From assembly GCF_030848805.1 (NCBI RefSeq), contig NC_092361.1:18497406-18561405 (forward strand): DNA of 64,000 nt, in the 5' to 3' direction. Each line of letters opens with the position of its first letter. Within the stretch, counting starts at the first letter, position 1. Positions 51,066-64,000 of the stretch are shown here, piece after piece. A model generated the notes under the pieces. The model did no database searches. It saw only the letters and a list, made by a program, of their open reading frames with translations, and was not told the origin of the DNA. Source of the stretch: Temnothorax longispinosus (lineage: Eukaryota > Arthropoda > Insecta > Hymenoptera > Formicidae). The translations under genes and the position numbers were made by a program.

Positions 51066-51075
51066 TACATATTAT

Positions 51076-54000
51076 AATACAGTTTCTTTGCTCTCAAGAT
51101 AAATGAGAGTACAAAAATCTTTGTATACAGTTGGATAACTTACTTAGAATAAGCATGATCATGTTTATTCTAAGGTAATTAATCGGACGCTCTAAATTAC
51201 TTGATTTGTCAAAATTGTCAATCCAATTACTTTTACCAATAAATGATATTCTCAAGTAACTATCCATTCGTAACAATAACAACAAAAATATCAAATTATA
51301 GTGCATCGCCTGTAAGGCATTCGACATCATGCAAGTAAATATATTCGTTTATTTCAAGTTTTAAGAGACTCATGTTTGCAGCAACAAACGACGCGAGTAA
51401 ATCGAGTAAAGATAATTCCTCCGTCGGCTAACTTAAGACTGCGGCGAGAACTTATGAGCAGGACCGTACACGGTGTTTATGATTTTTGCAGACGGGTCCT
51501 CATTGTGATGCCTCGTTGCACGGCTTTCACGAGTCTCGAGGTGTAAATAAGCAGTCGCCGAGATTGCACTTGATTACAGGGAGTCCACCTGCATTCGGTC
51601 GTCTTATTGCAGGGCACGTACATTCGCGCGAGTACATCGCCAAGGCGTGAACCTTTGTCCAAATTTAATAATTCATATTTGCGAGGGATCCAAGCATCCA
51701 TCGCTGGGATTGTAACGATCCGCGAGAATTTCGAAGGGGAAAGAAATTGCTAACAGCCGCGAAAATGGCAAAATTACGATATATCTTACGGGTATACAGG
51801 TACATCTAGCAATTTCTCACTCACGTTTTTACGGTAGTATAATTTCTTCGCAGTTATTATACAACCACTTGATATAATTTATAATTTATTAGAAGAATGT
51901 TGCAATTTATAATTCAAATTTAATTAGAATTATTCAAAAAATCAAACGAATAGAAACTAAATAATATTTATTATATTCGGCCGTCTCAAATAGATATAAA
52001 ATATGGCATTTTATTTAATTATTTATTTATCGAGCAGAAGCCAATTACTCTCATTGTAATAGTTACGTATAAAATAATTTACCTGTTATTATTAGATTAC
52101 TTGGTTTTCGCGATTCAGAATAAGTTGCCGTTGTTTAATTTTAAATACCCAGAATAATTGGTTATTGCCGTGGAAAAAACGAGCGGTGGAGATCTAACGT
52201 CGTTGCGAGAATATAATCGGCCGTCCCGTTCCTCCACAGGAACACGCTCGTAATTATCTTCCACGAGATTCGATATTCGATGACGAGGCGGATCCGGTAC
52301 GCTCTAAACGGGATTGATACGCATTTAACGTGCTTTTGCGCGGCCGGGCCGACGAGCGACAGGCCGATGAACGCAATAAAGCGCGACGCAAACGCGCGAT
52401 GCGAGCGCGAACGTGAGCTTCGATTTCGAGCTGCGGTAACCCAAGAGCGGTAACTTATCTCCCTCGGCTGCGAAACGATTTGGCACATCCCTGGACTCGA
52501 TTTACGGCTTTAATTTGCCTCACCTACGCAATATCTACTTTATTCCCGCGGGTCATGCGTTCAGAATTCCAGCTCACTTGCGACCGCACGCAATGCATAT
52601 TTTATCACGCAATACGTTTCCGCCGAGCGTACACCGCTGGGCCGGGCCGGGCCGGGCGGAGCCTATACTTTCTTGGGTATCGCGGCCGGGCTTTTCCCAA
52701 AGCGGTTACGCGATATATATTCTGCGTGTAAACTCGACGTGGTGTGGCGGAGCGACGCGATATGATACGATCGGCTACGTTACCTTTTCCGCAATTTCCT
52801 GTCTGGGGCTAGTGCCGATTGTTCGAGTTCACAAGACTCGCGGGAAGAAGAAAGTTGTCGCGCGCGAACCGGTGTTTAACGTCGCTCTCTATCCCCCCGC
52901 TTTATGTGCTCTCATTCCGCGCCATTCATTCGAAACAGGAAATAGTTTTTCGTAGAGGAGCACCGCGTTTATCTCCGGCAATCCGATTCCTTCACGCTTT
53001 ATTTAATACGATAGGTGCCCCCTTTTACGGGCTATATACGATATCGTTTGCTTAAAGTAGCATACATTAATCACTCTATATCGTATAATCGATATACATG
53101 TTACGTTACGTATAATGACTAAATTAATCCATACTACTAATCTACCATTGCTTGGTGATTGTTATCTACATGATGCATTTCTAGGAAATAAATAACGCGA
53201 CGGGTGACATAATCAGAATGGATTTATTCTGCATTCCCGGAGATTCGGTTTACGCGCACGCACAACATACTTTTAATCTGACAGGTTCAACCCCAAACCA
53301 ATGTCACTAATACTAATACGGTAGTCGCTAATCAAAAATGGAGTTATACGGCTGCGAAAAGTAATGTCTCGCAATAACGTCTATGTAGAGTTTCACAATG
53401 AGACGATTCCTATACGCTTGAGATACGAAGCAATGTTTTCGCGTCTCACGTGTCCACAGCTTGCTGTGTAGAGAAACTTAGAGCCGGTGTACCATCAATA
53501 TCCTTTAAGTTCGATTTATTTTACGATATCTGACGATATCTGCCGACGCAGTCGCCTCGCGTCCTGGAATGCCGATGGGTATCCTTAATCATTTTTTGCT
53601 GATCGCCCGATCTGGAAAAGGAAGCGGGAGTCGCTGACCAGACCGAGACTGATGTTTCCGAGAAGCATCCATTGTCGTCGGTTATCACGGCCACTCGTGC
53701 ATGACACGGGTAACAGCTTCGCTAAAACGTCACGCTCGTTCCGCTTTGACCTTGATAATGCAGGAATTTCATGCTGCTGACAGCCCGCGGGCTTGCCACT
53801 TTTACGAACTGCAACTTTATTACGGGTCAATAACAGCGGTAGCCCCCCGAAGTGTGAATTATGAATTTATAAAATCCGGCCGACACGAAACGCGCATTAC
53901 CTTCGAATTGGCGGAATTTTAGTGCTGTCGATTAATAAAATATTGATAATACTCGGTCGCGCCGTATTAACGCAATGTATCGCGCGTAATGGGCTAATTG

Positions 54001-57000
54001 TGCGCTTAATATAATAAAACCTCGTGAAATATATTCAGCTATATCCATATCGTTTCGCGTCAAGTGAAATGGCGAATTGAACGATTCGAAAAGTATTTTT
54101 CATTAAAATTGTCATCAAAAGAGCGACGAATAAATATTAATTTTTTCCATTTATCGTTTATATATCACTGATTAATATCGTGATTTTCGTACTAAATTGA
54201 ATTTATATGCAACCTATAATAAGTCACTGCACGTTATCTATAAATGGAGAGTTAAGGAATTATCTTCTCAACCATTTCCTACATTTTCATGTCTTCATTA
54301 AAGTTTTTGTCTTTTCTATCATCAGTCATTGAACATCGCGACGGAAACAACGTTCCCATTAAAACACGATTTAAGAACGGACACGTGAGAAGTCGGCTAT
54401 TGGATTGGACAAAGGCGCTCGAATGCGCGAAATTTGGCGTGAATGCCACATTAGCTACAGCTAAAGCATGCACGAACTGAGCAGACCAAACCGCCACGTT
54501 GTGTTCCACGTAGAAAATAACTTACTTCGCTTATCCAAAATAACAGTTTACATATAATTTTTATGAATTTTATGAATAAGATGCAAAAACAATCACATAA
54601 ATATAATTTATATCATTTATGTAATATAATAATCAAGTCGAAAGAAAGATGGATTAATCAAGAGAAAGATGCGCATGCCAGCCTATTTCTATGAGCTGCA
54701 TTGAACATTAATATACCGTCCATTACAGATGATATCTATACTATTCTTTTATTTGATCAACCTTATAAGGATATAATATGGCAACTGGTTCTCGATAGGA
54801 CACAGCATTGTAGCTACATCGAACAAGTATGAGTCTTGGTACGCGAGGAGCGATTGAACATACTGACAAGCACGAGACTCGCAACTTAATGTGCTCCTCG
54901 CTTCTGCCTCATCTTATTACAAGAAATCACTCGGCGCTATGTATAACATCGATACAAACGGATCGAAGTCCTTGAAGACGATCGCGCGATTCCCGGTACC
55001 GGGCGTATAAAATGCGTTATGTATCACTATTAAATCACGTTTACGGCGCCGCGCGCCGCTGGCCCCAGAGCTCACCTCGCGTTACGTTCCACGGAAAGCG
55101 ACGCGAGAGTACGCACGTGCAAGTACGCGCGCATTTTGCTTTTTAGCACGTTCGTGCAGGCGCGCCGATTTTAATCTCCATAAACTGAGACGGAGTAATC
55201 CCGCGGCGCGGCGCATCTACCGGGGCGCTGAGAGACGCCCGTCTTGGGTCGCGCCGTCGCCGTCGCCGCGAAGAACGTTCGTTTGAAAATTTAAAATTAG
55301 AATAGAAACGCGTAATAAAAGAGGCGTTTGCTTGTACCGAGACGAAATAAGCTCGCAGCGAAAAAACAAGACAAAGTTCGGTTTTGCTTCAGCAAGATTC
55401 AAGACGCGATGCGTTAACCTGGCCCCGTAACTCCTTTTTCGTCCTCTTTTGCGGAAACTCGCGCGATAAAAGAGAATCTATTGTGCTATTGATTGCAACG
55501 GAGGCTACGTGACGTACCCGTAGAATGTGCGCCACAAATCAGCTGAAACGCGCGCGGTGACTTTTTATTACTAACAATAAGCATTTTGCTCTTGTTTCTT
55601 TTGAACGTACTTACAGTTTCGCAAGTAATATTAAAGATTTATACGTAAAAGATTAACGTTTTTTGTAGATTACACGACCCTTTGATTGTTACAATATAAA
55701 ATGTTTCAAAACTGCAAACTGATATTTGAGAAAAATTCAAAATAAATTTCTTTTTAGCAAAAATGTGATTTCTTTTCGCAATTTTCAAATAGTTTTATAA
55801 ATTATTATAAATATCGTGAATAATTAAGCCTCAAATTAATATTTTCTTAAAACAAAGCACAAATAAAACAAGAAATAAAATTTCATCATTTATCTGCGAC
55901 TTTGAGAAATTTAACTTATATTAAAATTATAACTCTGTTCTTTTTCTTAATACTAATATAAATATAAAAAGGAAAGAGCCTAATTAATGGTATACCCTTA
56001 TCTAATTAATAGTAATTTACGTCAGTTAAGATTGATTCTCAGTCGTGTGTGAGGAATGTTTCGTCATGAAAGCCAGCTCGGATTAGCACGAACCGAACAG
56101 TACGACGATCAAGATTCACGATCGATCAAATTGCAGTGCGTTTCGTGTCGCTCCTCGCATAACACGCTCTGACGGTGCATGCCGCGCGAGCGAACACACA
56201 CGCACGCGCGCACACATACACACATACACACAAACACACCGGCGCATCGATCGCGGTGCGAATCGCTCTTGCGCCTTCGAGAAACCGATCCGCGAAACGT
56301 ACACCCGCGTCGAGCGTCAGAATGCATCACCGCCGCGTATCGAGGTGGTTTCTTTCCCTCCCTCCCAAAGCACGGAGAGACGCGAAATGCACTCGTGCGG
56401 CAACGCGAGCTGCCACTCACGTCGCTTGCCGCGTGACAACAAACTTAGCGGCTTATGTATTGGCAGAAAGCAAAGGCGAACCTTTCATATGCAAAATACT
56501 TGCGCGCCGCAAGTCCCGCGGGCTCTGGAGCTCGTCTTCGTCGTCCCGGGCGCGAAAACCCGCCCCGTCGTTTCGAGTGAAAAATGATCTCGCTGACAAT
56601 CGATGCAGCGGTTTGCTGAGGCGGCAGGCAGCACCGCGCTGCCATTTGCGCCCTTTCTTGATCGATCGCTTTGTCTTGATCGATCGATAGCTTTGTCTGG
56701 TGAGTCAGTCTGAGTAAGTGCCATGAGTCAGGCCGTGTGCGATTGCGTTAGCAGACAGGGTTAACATCGTACACCGGGGTAAAAAGAACTTTAAAAGTGT
56801 TTGGTATTTAAGAAAGTAATCAACAAGCAATGAGAAATATTCATGAAATATTAAAACTGAAGCTCGTTAATTACCTTTTCGAACGGTTGGACGGTTTAAA
56901 ACCGTTTTATTATGTTAACCAGCAAGTATTATGTTATTAACAAAATGTTAATTTAAGATTTATATAAAAATATTTGCTGATAAAATATTTAATGCGTAGG

Positions 57001-58069
57001 TAAACCAGAATACTGAAACATTCTTTATAAATGCCTCAAAAAGTAATTAATATTAGCAAACAGAAAGTTATTGAATAGTTTGGTAATTAGGAAACACCTC
57101 TAATGAATGATATGTGGTGTAATCACCGTAGTATCAACAAACCATAGTATCTACACTGTTGATGATGTACCGATCGGAAGTCGAGCTATAAAAGGACGAG
57201 AATGTAATTTCGCCGAAATTGTATGCACTTTTGATCGAGAAATAAGGACTCTAAACGAAAATGGCTTTATGCTATATAATTAACAAGCAGAAACTGTCTG
57301 GCAGTAATTAATAGTCATAGAACTTGTACAGGTAGAGCAAGTGCTATGGCTTAACGTTTGCGAGAGACTTTCATTTTCACTATCTGATCCGTAATGGTGA
57401 GTCGTTATCATCAATCAGTTTCCATATTGTACCAATTCACAGCCCATTAGTAATAGCAAATCAATTTTGATAATAGATTCGTCAATAAATCAACTCTGCT
57501 GATGTAAATGTATTCGTATATTACAGTCGTTATCGTGACATGGACTGTAACTACAATTGATTATTATACAAGAATATGTTTCTAAAATATACTCAATAAT
57601 TACTTAATATTTCACGCAAACTAATAGATATAATTATACTTCTAACGCGATATTTAGCACAGTCTTATTGTCAGACTCGGTGCTCGATATACTATCATAT
57701 ATATGTTATATTTATCGTTACGTATATCTAGAAAATTCTTGGCGTGCATCTTTCCTTTGCGGAGATAAAAAAAGAAACAAAAAAAATCAATAAGATCACG
57801 AGTGACGTGATTCATCGTTCCGATGAACATGGGCTAAGCGTATTAATCTATTGTAGGCCGAACCGTTCCGGCGTACCTCGAACGGCGCATGAATTTCACG
57901 GAAACACGAGCGCTCTCAGTTCGTAGCCTGATTATAATTCTGGAGGCAAATACGTCTGTGGCTTATTAATGGGAGGCAATCTTTCTTAAGGTGCTTCGTT
58001 CATCGGCAGGAAATTTCTATAATTATTTTCGTCCCGGAGCCGGAGAGCTCATTAGGACGACTGAGCCGC
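51076..58069. other. Intergenic or intronic, CpG-dense parts alternating with AT-rich DNA
   Basis: CpG-dense segments occur at about 52200-52960 (with a short GGGCC triplication near 52640-52657), 54950-55290 and 56100-56660. Frames of up to 171 codons (56175-56690, 52515-52955) coincide with these and overlap frames on the other strand. None has a recognised motif. No RNA gene was recognised. Confidence 0.5.
56193..56240. repeat. Imperfect CA-rich simple repeat
   Basis: ACACACGCACGCGCGCACAC passes into CACATACACACA. On both strands it gives His/Thr- or Cys/Val-rich shadow frames. Confidence 0.9.
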
Positions 58070-58330
58070 GGCGCTTCCTCTTTCTCTCTCTCCCTTCCCC
58101 TTTCGCCGTTCCCGTCTCTCCATCGATCGCCCCCTTACCACCGTCTTCCTTTTTTTTCTCTCTCTCTTTACCTGCACCATCATCTCGCCTTTCTAACCAC
58201 GCACGGCCCTTCGTCGTCCATTGTCCCCCTTTCTTTCCGTCCCTTTTTTTTCATCTCCCGTTTCTCCTCCCTTACTCTCGCCCGCCGCTCGTAACCGTTT
58301 CTCTGTCTCTCGCGCTATTGTTCCGAAAGC
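58070..58330. repeat. Long pyrimidine-rich tract
   Basis: About 260 bp is dominated by C and T on the plus strand, with runs such as TCTCTCTCTCCCTTCCCCTTTC and TTTTTTTTCATCTCCC fragments. This strand asymmetry gives a Ser/Pro/Leu/Phe-rich 190-codon frame (57991-58563) that I regard as low-complexity rather than a gene. Such tracts can form triplex or H-DNA. Confidence 0.7.
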
Positions 58331-61300
58331 GGCGTCGTTCTCGCAAGAGTCTCTCTTCGCGAGTGCAGTCCGCATATGGAGTATCAAAACATCTGGGTCG
58401 TATATCTCCCGCGGTCATCTCTCTCGTCCGACACTACAGTAATTATCGTTCGGCACCTGTTAGAAGTCGTTCTCCGTCGCGCAACTGCGAATTTCTGGGC
58501 GACGATCTCTCGAATGAAGCTCGGGATCGGACCTCGCATTCCGCGACGCGCCAAGCCATTTAGCGGTTCATTATGGATATCCTGGGGCACGAAGCCCCCA
58601 AAAGTAACGTACGGCAGACGAAGATACTCGTCTCGTTACAAAAGGTACAAAGATTATGAGATTATGAGATTATGAGATATTGATATAAAAGTTGGTGAAA
58701 AATTATTAACAATTTCGTAACCATTAAAGTCTAAGGAATACAGTATTAAATCAGGCAGCACACATAAAACTTTTTACGAATAATTAAGTTAATGATAACA
58801 TACTTTCTATTAAAATAATATTAAACATTACTGCAAGTTTTACTATATATTATACCTACATCAGCAAGTAATTTAAATATTATTAGATATTTTCGATCTG
58901 ATACATAAATAAAGTTTCTTATTAGTTTTCATCTCTTATCTACCACACTTTACTTAGCACAAAAAGATAGTTCCGTTTTAAAAAGAATAATGTTATAAAT
59001 CACATCACAAAAAATTATACTGTTAAATTCCTAGTGTTAAATTATGCTCAATTTCAGTCATTTTTAAATATTCCTATAGGTCGCCTGCTTTTACTCAATA
59101 TGTTGTTAATTTAATTAAAACAATGTTAAGTTGGAGTTTTGTAAAATATTTTTGAAATCAAAGCGAAATAACTTGATGAAACCATATGTGACGAATCTGT
59201 ACCCTTAATTAATGATTAATTAATCAGTTTTTTACACGCACAATCGATTCGGCTTTATTCAATTTGTGGTGGTCTTTCCGCTTCGCTGATTATGAATTTC
59301 GGTATATTCCACGCTGCCGAAACGCACGCGGGCTGATGTGTTTTATCATGTCATGAAATAATAATCAGTACGCCGTGCAGAAAGTAATTATGCGAACAGT
59401 GACACACACAAGGAGAACATTGAAAAATTGCCGCTTTAATTAATTAGCTCTTTATGCGAACAGATAATTATTGGCTTGTACAGAACTGACAACTGAGCCT
59501 TTCACAAGTTGATTACGGATTCCGATATTCATCATTCATTCACATATCGATAAAATTCCGATTAAAACACACACATTTAACTGCTGTACGCTTATAGTGT
59601 ATTTCTTTATTTGCTGGATTTCTATCGTGTTTCGCTCTCGAAAACCTGGCTTTGAAACGAAATGCAGAGTGGTTATAACGGGTCGTATTACGAAATAGCT
59701 ATTACCTTAATGTCTTTCAAACGGAGCGGATTTTCAGTGTGATCGCCGGTACTATACGGGAAGCGAGGTACTGAAGCTGGCGCTATAACTCTCTCTCGCC
59801 GAATGCAAAGCGGTAGTTAATTTTGCAAAATCCAGCACGAGAGGTAAGAGATAATGCGATCTAAATAATCAGGTGTCGCGCCTAACTTTGGCCTACATGC
59901 AGCAGCAATTCCGATAGCTCGCAATCTCTCCGGAGAATTCGAATCAACGGCGCATACGAGGCTCGACGTGCGGCAGCGGCGGTGTCGCCTCTCGTGAGCG
60001 TTTGATTACAAATTCGAGTCATCCTTCGTCCTTTCAATCAACGCCAGGCGTTTCGACGTCTTCAAACCTCAACCTCCGTTGCGTCATTATAGCCTGGTAT
60101 GAATTATACGCACAGTACTGGGTAATGTGTTCTGTACGAAACTTGGTTGAGCATATTCATATCGCTGCGTGTATGAATACGAACGCAATTTTCCACGTTC
60201 CGCGACTTGGATTGATTCCAAAAAATCAATGTTAAAATGCATTGTTGTAAATCAAAATGTTATAATCACTATCTGCTCACTTAGTACTGATTTTATTAGA
60301 TACATATTAATTTCGGTATGCAATATTGTTTTTATTGTTCATTAAGATTTATAATGCCATTTCCATTTTTCAGTTAAATGTTTAATATCAAAATAGTAAT
60401 ATAATGTTATCACCATTACATACATTTAATTTTACATTTATTTAATACCTACTTCCATATTAGATATAATAAATTTTATAATATTGTTATTGCAAATTTC
60501 CTCTCGAATCTCAAATCTATATGGAACAATTTCAGAATAAAAAGACTCTCCAATTAAAATTACAATCTGATCGATAGAGAGATCTTGGAAATAGAATATA
60601 TTCTTTCTCATATGTGTCGGAGCAAAGCGAGAGTAAAAGATTCTTATTGTTTCATGTTCAATACGATATATCTATCTTGCGACATATGTAAGCGAGATTT
60701 AAACATTTTTACCGTTTCTTACATTCAACTGTGTCTCGTACCTACCAGATGATTCTGTGAACAATCAATAATTGTTCGGCTTGCGAAACGGCCATTTTTA
60801 GACTTCGGATACATAATGAGAAAAGATCGATCAACGATTGACAAAAAATTCACGTCAATCACCGTCAGAAAGAAGAATTTTTTTCCTTACGTTGAGATAT
60901 TTCGTTTAAAGGCAAAAAAGAGACATATTGATTGACGATATTAAAAAAGTTAAAAATAGCATATAAAAAGATCATTGAATTAATTTTATAAAATTGTATT
61001 AGACTGTACAAAAAAGAAAATTTTCTTAGAAATGTGTCAATGTTTTTAATAAATTAATTTGTCTTAACAGAGATAATGTATCAATAAAAATCTCTCTCTC
61101 TCGTCTCTTCTAGTTAAGTTAAAAGTTAAGTGGAAAAGGAAACGAGAAATTCAGAGGCCTGTCGAACATCAGATTCTGGCAATATTTATTTGGACACTCG
61201 CAGATAGTCATTCGAAATTCGACGTGTATCGAATGTGCTTCTCCGCGCTCCGTATCTCACGGATATCGCTTCTGAGAATACTCGTCCGGGTTCGGGCAAT

Positions 61301-64000
61301 TTGTCAGCGTTGACGCGGGTTCTCATAATAATAAAAGAGGCCACGCATAAGGCAACGGAGATGCTCAGAGAGGTAGAGGCAAGGACGGGAGTGACGATCC
61401 TCATCTCGACCTACAGCAGGCCTCATTAAATAAGCCCTAGGTTCTAATCACGAAACGTCGCGGTGAACCCCGGGCCGGGAGATAAATTTACAAGACGCTC
61501 AGCCGACGAAGCGGCGGGCTTACGAGAGCAAACGCGAGTTGCAGGCTTCGTCGAAAAAGCGCCGCGCGCTTCGTGAATTCGTCCAATCGATGTACGCGAG
61601 TTCGTCGGTTTTATTTTCGCTGTCGAGAAATCCGACGATCTAGGATCTCTCCGACAGAGCGATTAGTCTGCTTGACGGTAACTCCCGCGATCAGCTTCTC
61701 CAACCTCCACGACAAATGAGTCCGCATTCACGAGAGAGAGAAAGAGAGACTGGTAGCATTGATACTGCGTTTCAAATATTAACGACCACCTGTGCTACTT
61801 TCTTGACTGTGACGCCTGTTTTATTTACTCGCTCGGAATACCTGCTATTTCTCTGCCGTGTGCCCCGGATGTTGAATTATAGATAGAACGGCGCAGATTT
61901 TCGCCAGGAAAAACATAAATATTGGAGTATATGTGTAGAAGATAATCTTGAGAATGCAAATAAATAATATTAATGCAAAAAGTTATTGAATTCTGAGTAA
62001 ACGCAATAAAAATTTAGCAAGTTGATTTCTATCATAATATAATTAAAACCACAAATTATATAATTAATATATTTTGTTATTTTTAAAGATATGAACATAC
62101 ATAGATTGTATGATAAACTCGATAAAATCATATTGCTTAATAAACTATATTGTGTAGGTAAGATCTATATCTGCATTTCCAGGTATTTTCAATTAATCTC
62201 CCAATGAAATTTTTTTAGAATATTGTTTACTGATAAATAAAAAGCTTTCAAAAAGAAAATATTGTATAAATAATTATTTTTTAAATAATTCTTTTTTTCA
62301 TTGAATTATTTAGATTATTTAGAATTATCAATATATAGGTACTTGAGAAACATTGCAGAAACATTATTCTTGTTTTTATTTTGTATTTAATGTGTACCAT
62401 CTTCTTTTGCATATTAAATATAATCTTTCAGTAATTTGCAAAAAAATCTGATTTTGTACATCTCAGGTCTGCTAATGTTAGATATAGAATTAATTTCAGG
62501 AAACGCGCAGAGCATATGAAAATATTTTTCCATGATGTTTTTCTTATCAAGTTACACAGGGTCTATTACGGTTATACGGTCCAGGTTCGTTCTCGTAATT
62601 AGGACCGACGTGGAGCCGGCACGAAACGGTGAATTTACAAGACAGGGGCCAATGAAACGCATAGTTTAGATTATTACGATCACCTCTACGGCCTTTGTTC
62701 CGTAAATTCAGCGGAAAGGTCAAACCCCAACACATTCTCGGCGAATATAGCGGCAAAACCGGAGATTTCTGCCAAGACAATTAGTTTGCTAATCTGGTTT
62801 CGCGGATCTCAGTAACTAACGAGTTCCGATTCGAGTCATATTCCCATTATATTACGTTATTCGCGTTATAACTCTTTCGACGCGTAAAATATCATCGAAC
62901 TTCTGGGGCGATAATTATTGCTTTGCGTTCGCCAACTGCGTCTCTTTCGCCGTTAAAATTACATACGCACGAGAATGATCAAAGTATCGTTATTATAATA
63001 CTTGCTCTCGTAATAGCGCTCGCCTGCATGCTAATTCAATATATACGGCTAATTTTCTATTTCGTTTACGGAGATTGTTCTACCGCCTCGTGTCCCTCCT
63101 TTAGAACGTATTGAACCAAGTGCTAATTACTAATGCAGAACATGGCAGTTTCGCCGCCAGATGTGTAATTACTGAGGAGGATCTAATGGAATAATCGCGT
63201 TTGCAAATTAATGCGGCAAATTCGACCGTAACTTGGACGCAAGATGGCTCCGAGGATCGGAGCTGATACGCTGTCCGGTCGAAGGATTAACCAGACGGGC
63301 TATTTCTGACGTGACGATTAATTTGCAAATTCACGGCCTCCCGCCGTATTCCGCGTAACAGACGAGTCTTGATCCGTGCTCGTTTCGTGTTATCCACTTT
63401 ACATATTCAACAACAATCATGCGCCGCGCTTTTCTCATTCCGCGCGCCGCGTTACCCTGCGGAGTCGTGGAGATCTTGATCGACCACGGTCGCAGCATCG
63501 GAAAATTGTCCCGCTTGGCGAGAATTTCGCAGGCAGCGACAGTTTCCGTCTGTGTTTATAAACCACCGCTTGTCCGAATTGTTACAAATAAGACGATTAG
63601 CTTGCTGCGATGTGTTTCAATATATAACAGGCGGAGCGTATGATATTCGAATTGTCGTTAGGTATTCCGGTTTGTGTTATTTTGGTATTATCCCAGTTTC
63701 TATTATTTCGGAATTGTTAGTCGCTTCCATTAGCTCTCATTGATATGGTTCGTCGTTTCACGCGCTCTGTTACATGCGATATTGCGCGTCACTGGTCTAA
63801 TGACCGTCAAAATGTATTCATACCAAACTAACTCAATATCTCTTGTATAAGGAAGAGATGCGAAAGAGCACGAACTAATGGATGAAAAAATTAAAACAGA
63901 TAAAGGCAAAATATATCATTTAAGCCATAGTAGCTTGTGAATAAATTAACTCTAAATATTACTCTTTGTTCAACACAACCACCGAAGATTTTCGCTTTCG
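58331..64000. other. Intergenic or intronic sequence to the window end
   Basis: AT-rich DNA with CpG-dense parts at about 61200-61700 and 63220-63560. ATTATGAG is repeated three times at about 58653-58677. Frames do not exceed 99 codons and show no domain. No transposon ends, RNA genes or splice-bounded exons were recognised. Confidence 0.5.

Noticed and set aside
53281..53305. GGTTCAACCCC segment resembling a tRNA T-arm
   Set aside because: No A-box or acceptor stem upstream at tRNA spacing.
56175..56690. 171-codon plus-strand frame starting in a CA repeat
   Set aside because: CpG-dense and simple-repeat sequence, with several other open frames on both strands and no recognisable motif.
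57991..58563. 190-codon plus-strand frame
   Set aside because: It lies on the pyrimidine tract, so its Ser/Pro/Leu/Phe composition is dictated by base content. No domain, and other frames are open over the same DNA.

Overview
The window is eukaryotic, AT-rich DNA from an insect, most likely a hymenopteran such as an ant. The basis is one intron-containing gene of the insect MBF2 / 'probable salivary secreted peptide' type, a decayed arthropod-type 5S rRNA copy, several short inverted-repeat transposons, and CpG-dense stretches scattered through AT-rich sequence. There are no operons, prokaryotic signals or CRISPR arrays. Species cannot be fixed from the sequence alone.

Only one gene can be modelled end to end. 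It has a TATA box and initiator at 32189-32222, a signal-peptide exon at 32267-32398, a 464-bp intron, and a long second exon at 32863-36840. The predicted protein is 1369 residues: a signal peptide, an MBF2-like domain (about 28-111), a Ser/Glu/Lys linker, 52 tandem copies of a 19-20-residue Gly/Asn/Asp/Ser repeat (194-1227), and a degenerate acidic tail. The long open frames on other frames and on the opposite strand here are shadows of this stop-free array. A second, isolated candidate coding exon of an unidentified gene lies at 25862-26013.

The rest is intergenic or intronic. Left part (1-20 kb): three small repeat elements or tandem arrays, a 120-bp 5S rRNA pseudogene at 10958-11077, and a possible scrap of pogo/Jerky-type transposase at 3701-3772. 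Middle (20-32 kb): a foldback MITE with TA target duplication (20452-20688), the candidate exon, a pair of E-boxes and a 67-bp tandem duplication. Right part (37-64 kb): two inverted copies of one roughly 480-bp element (41473-41952 and 46789-47290), a 189-bp MITE with a perfect 10-bp target duplication (50877-51065), a perfect 23-bp hairpin, and CpG-dense or pyrimidine-rich stretches without convincing genes.

Two things stand out. The first is the fusion of a small secreted-protein domain to a giant acidic polymer; nearly every unit carries an N-glycosylation sequon that shares its serine with an S-x-E kinase motif. The second is the pair of element copies, which are circular permutations of each other: one has a 9-bp target duplication, while the other has the same two ends joined seamlessly inside it and is opened at a different point flanked by a 7-bp repeat. 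This is what reinsertion of a circle would leave.
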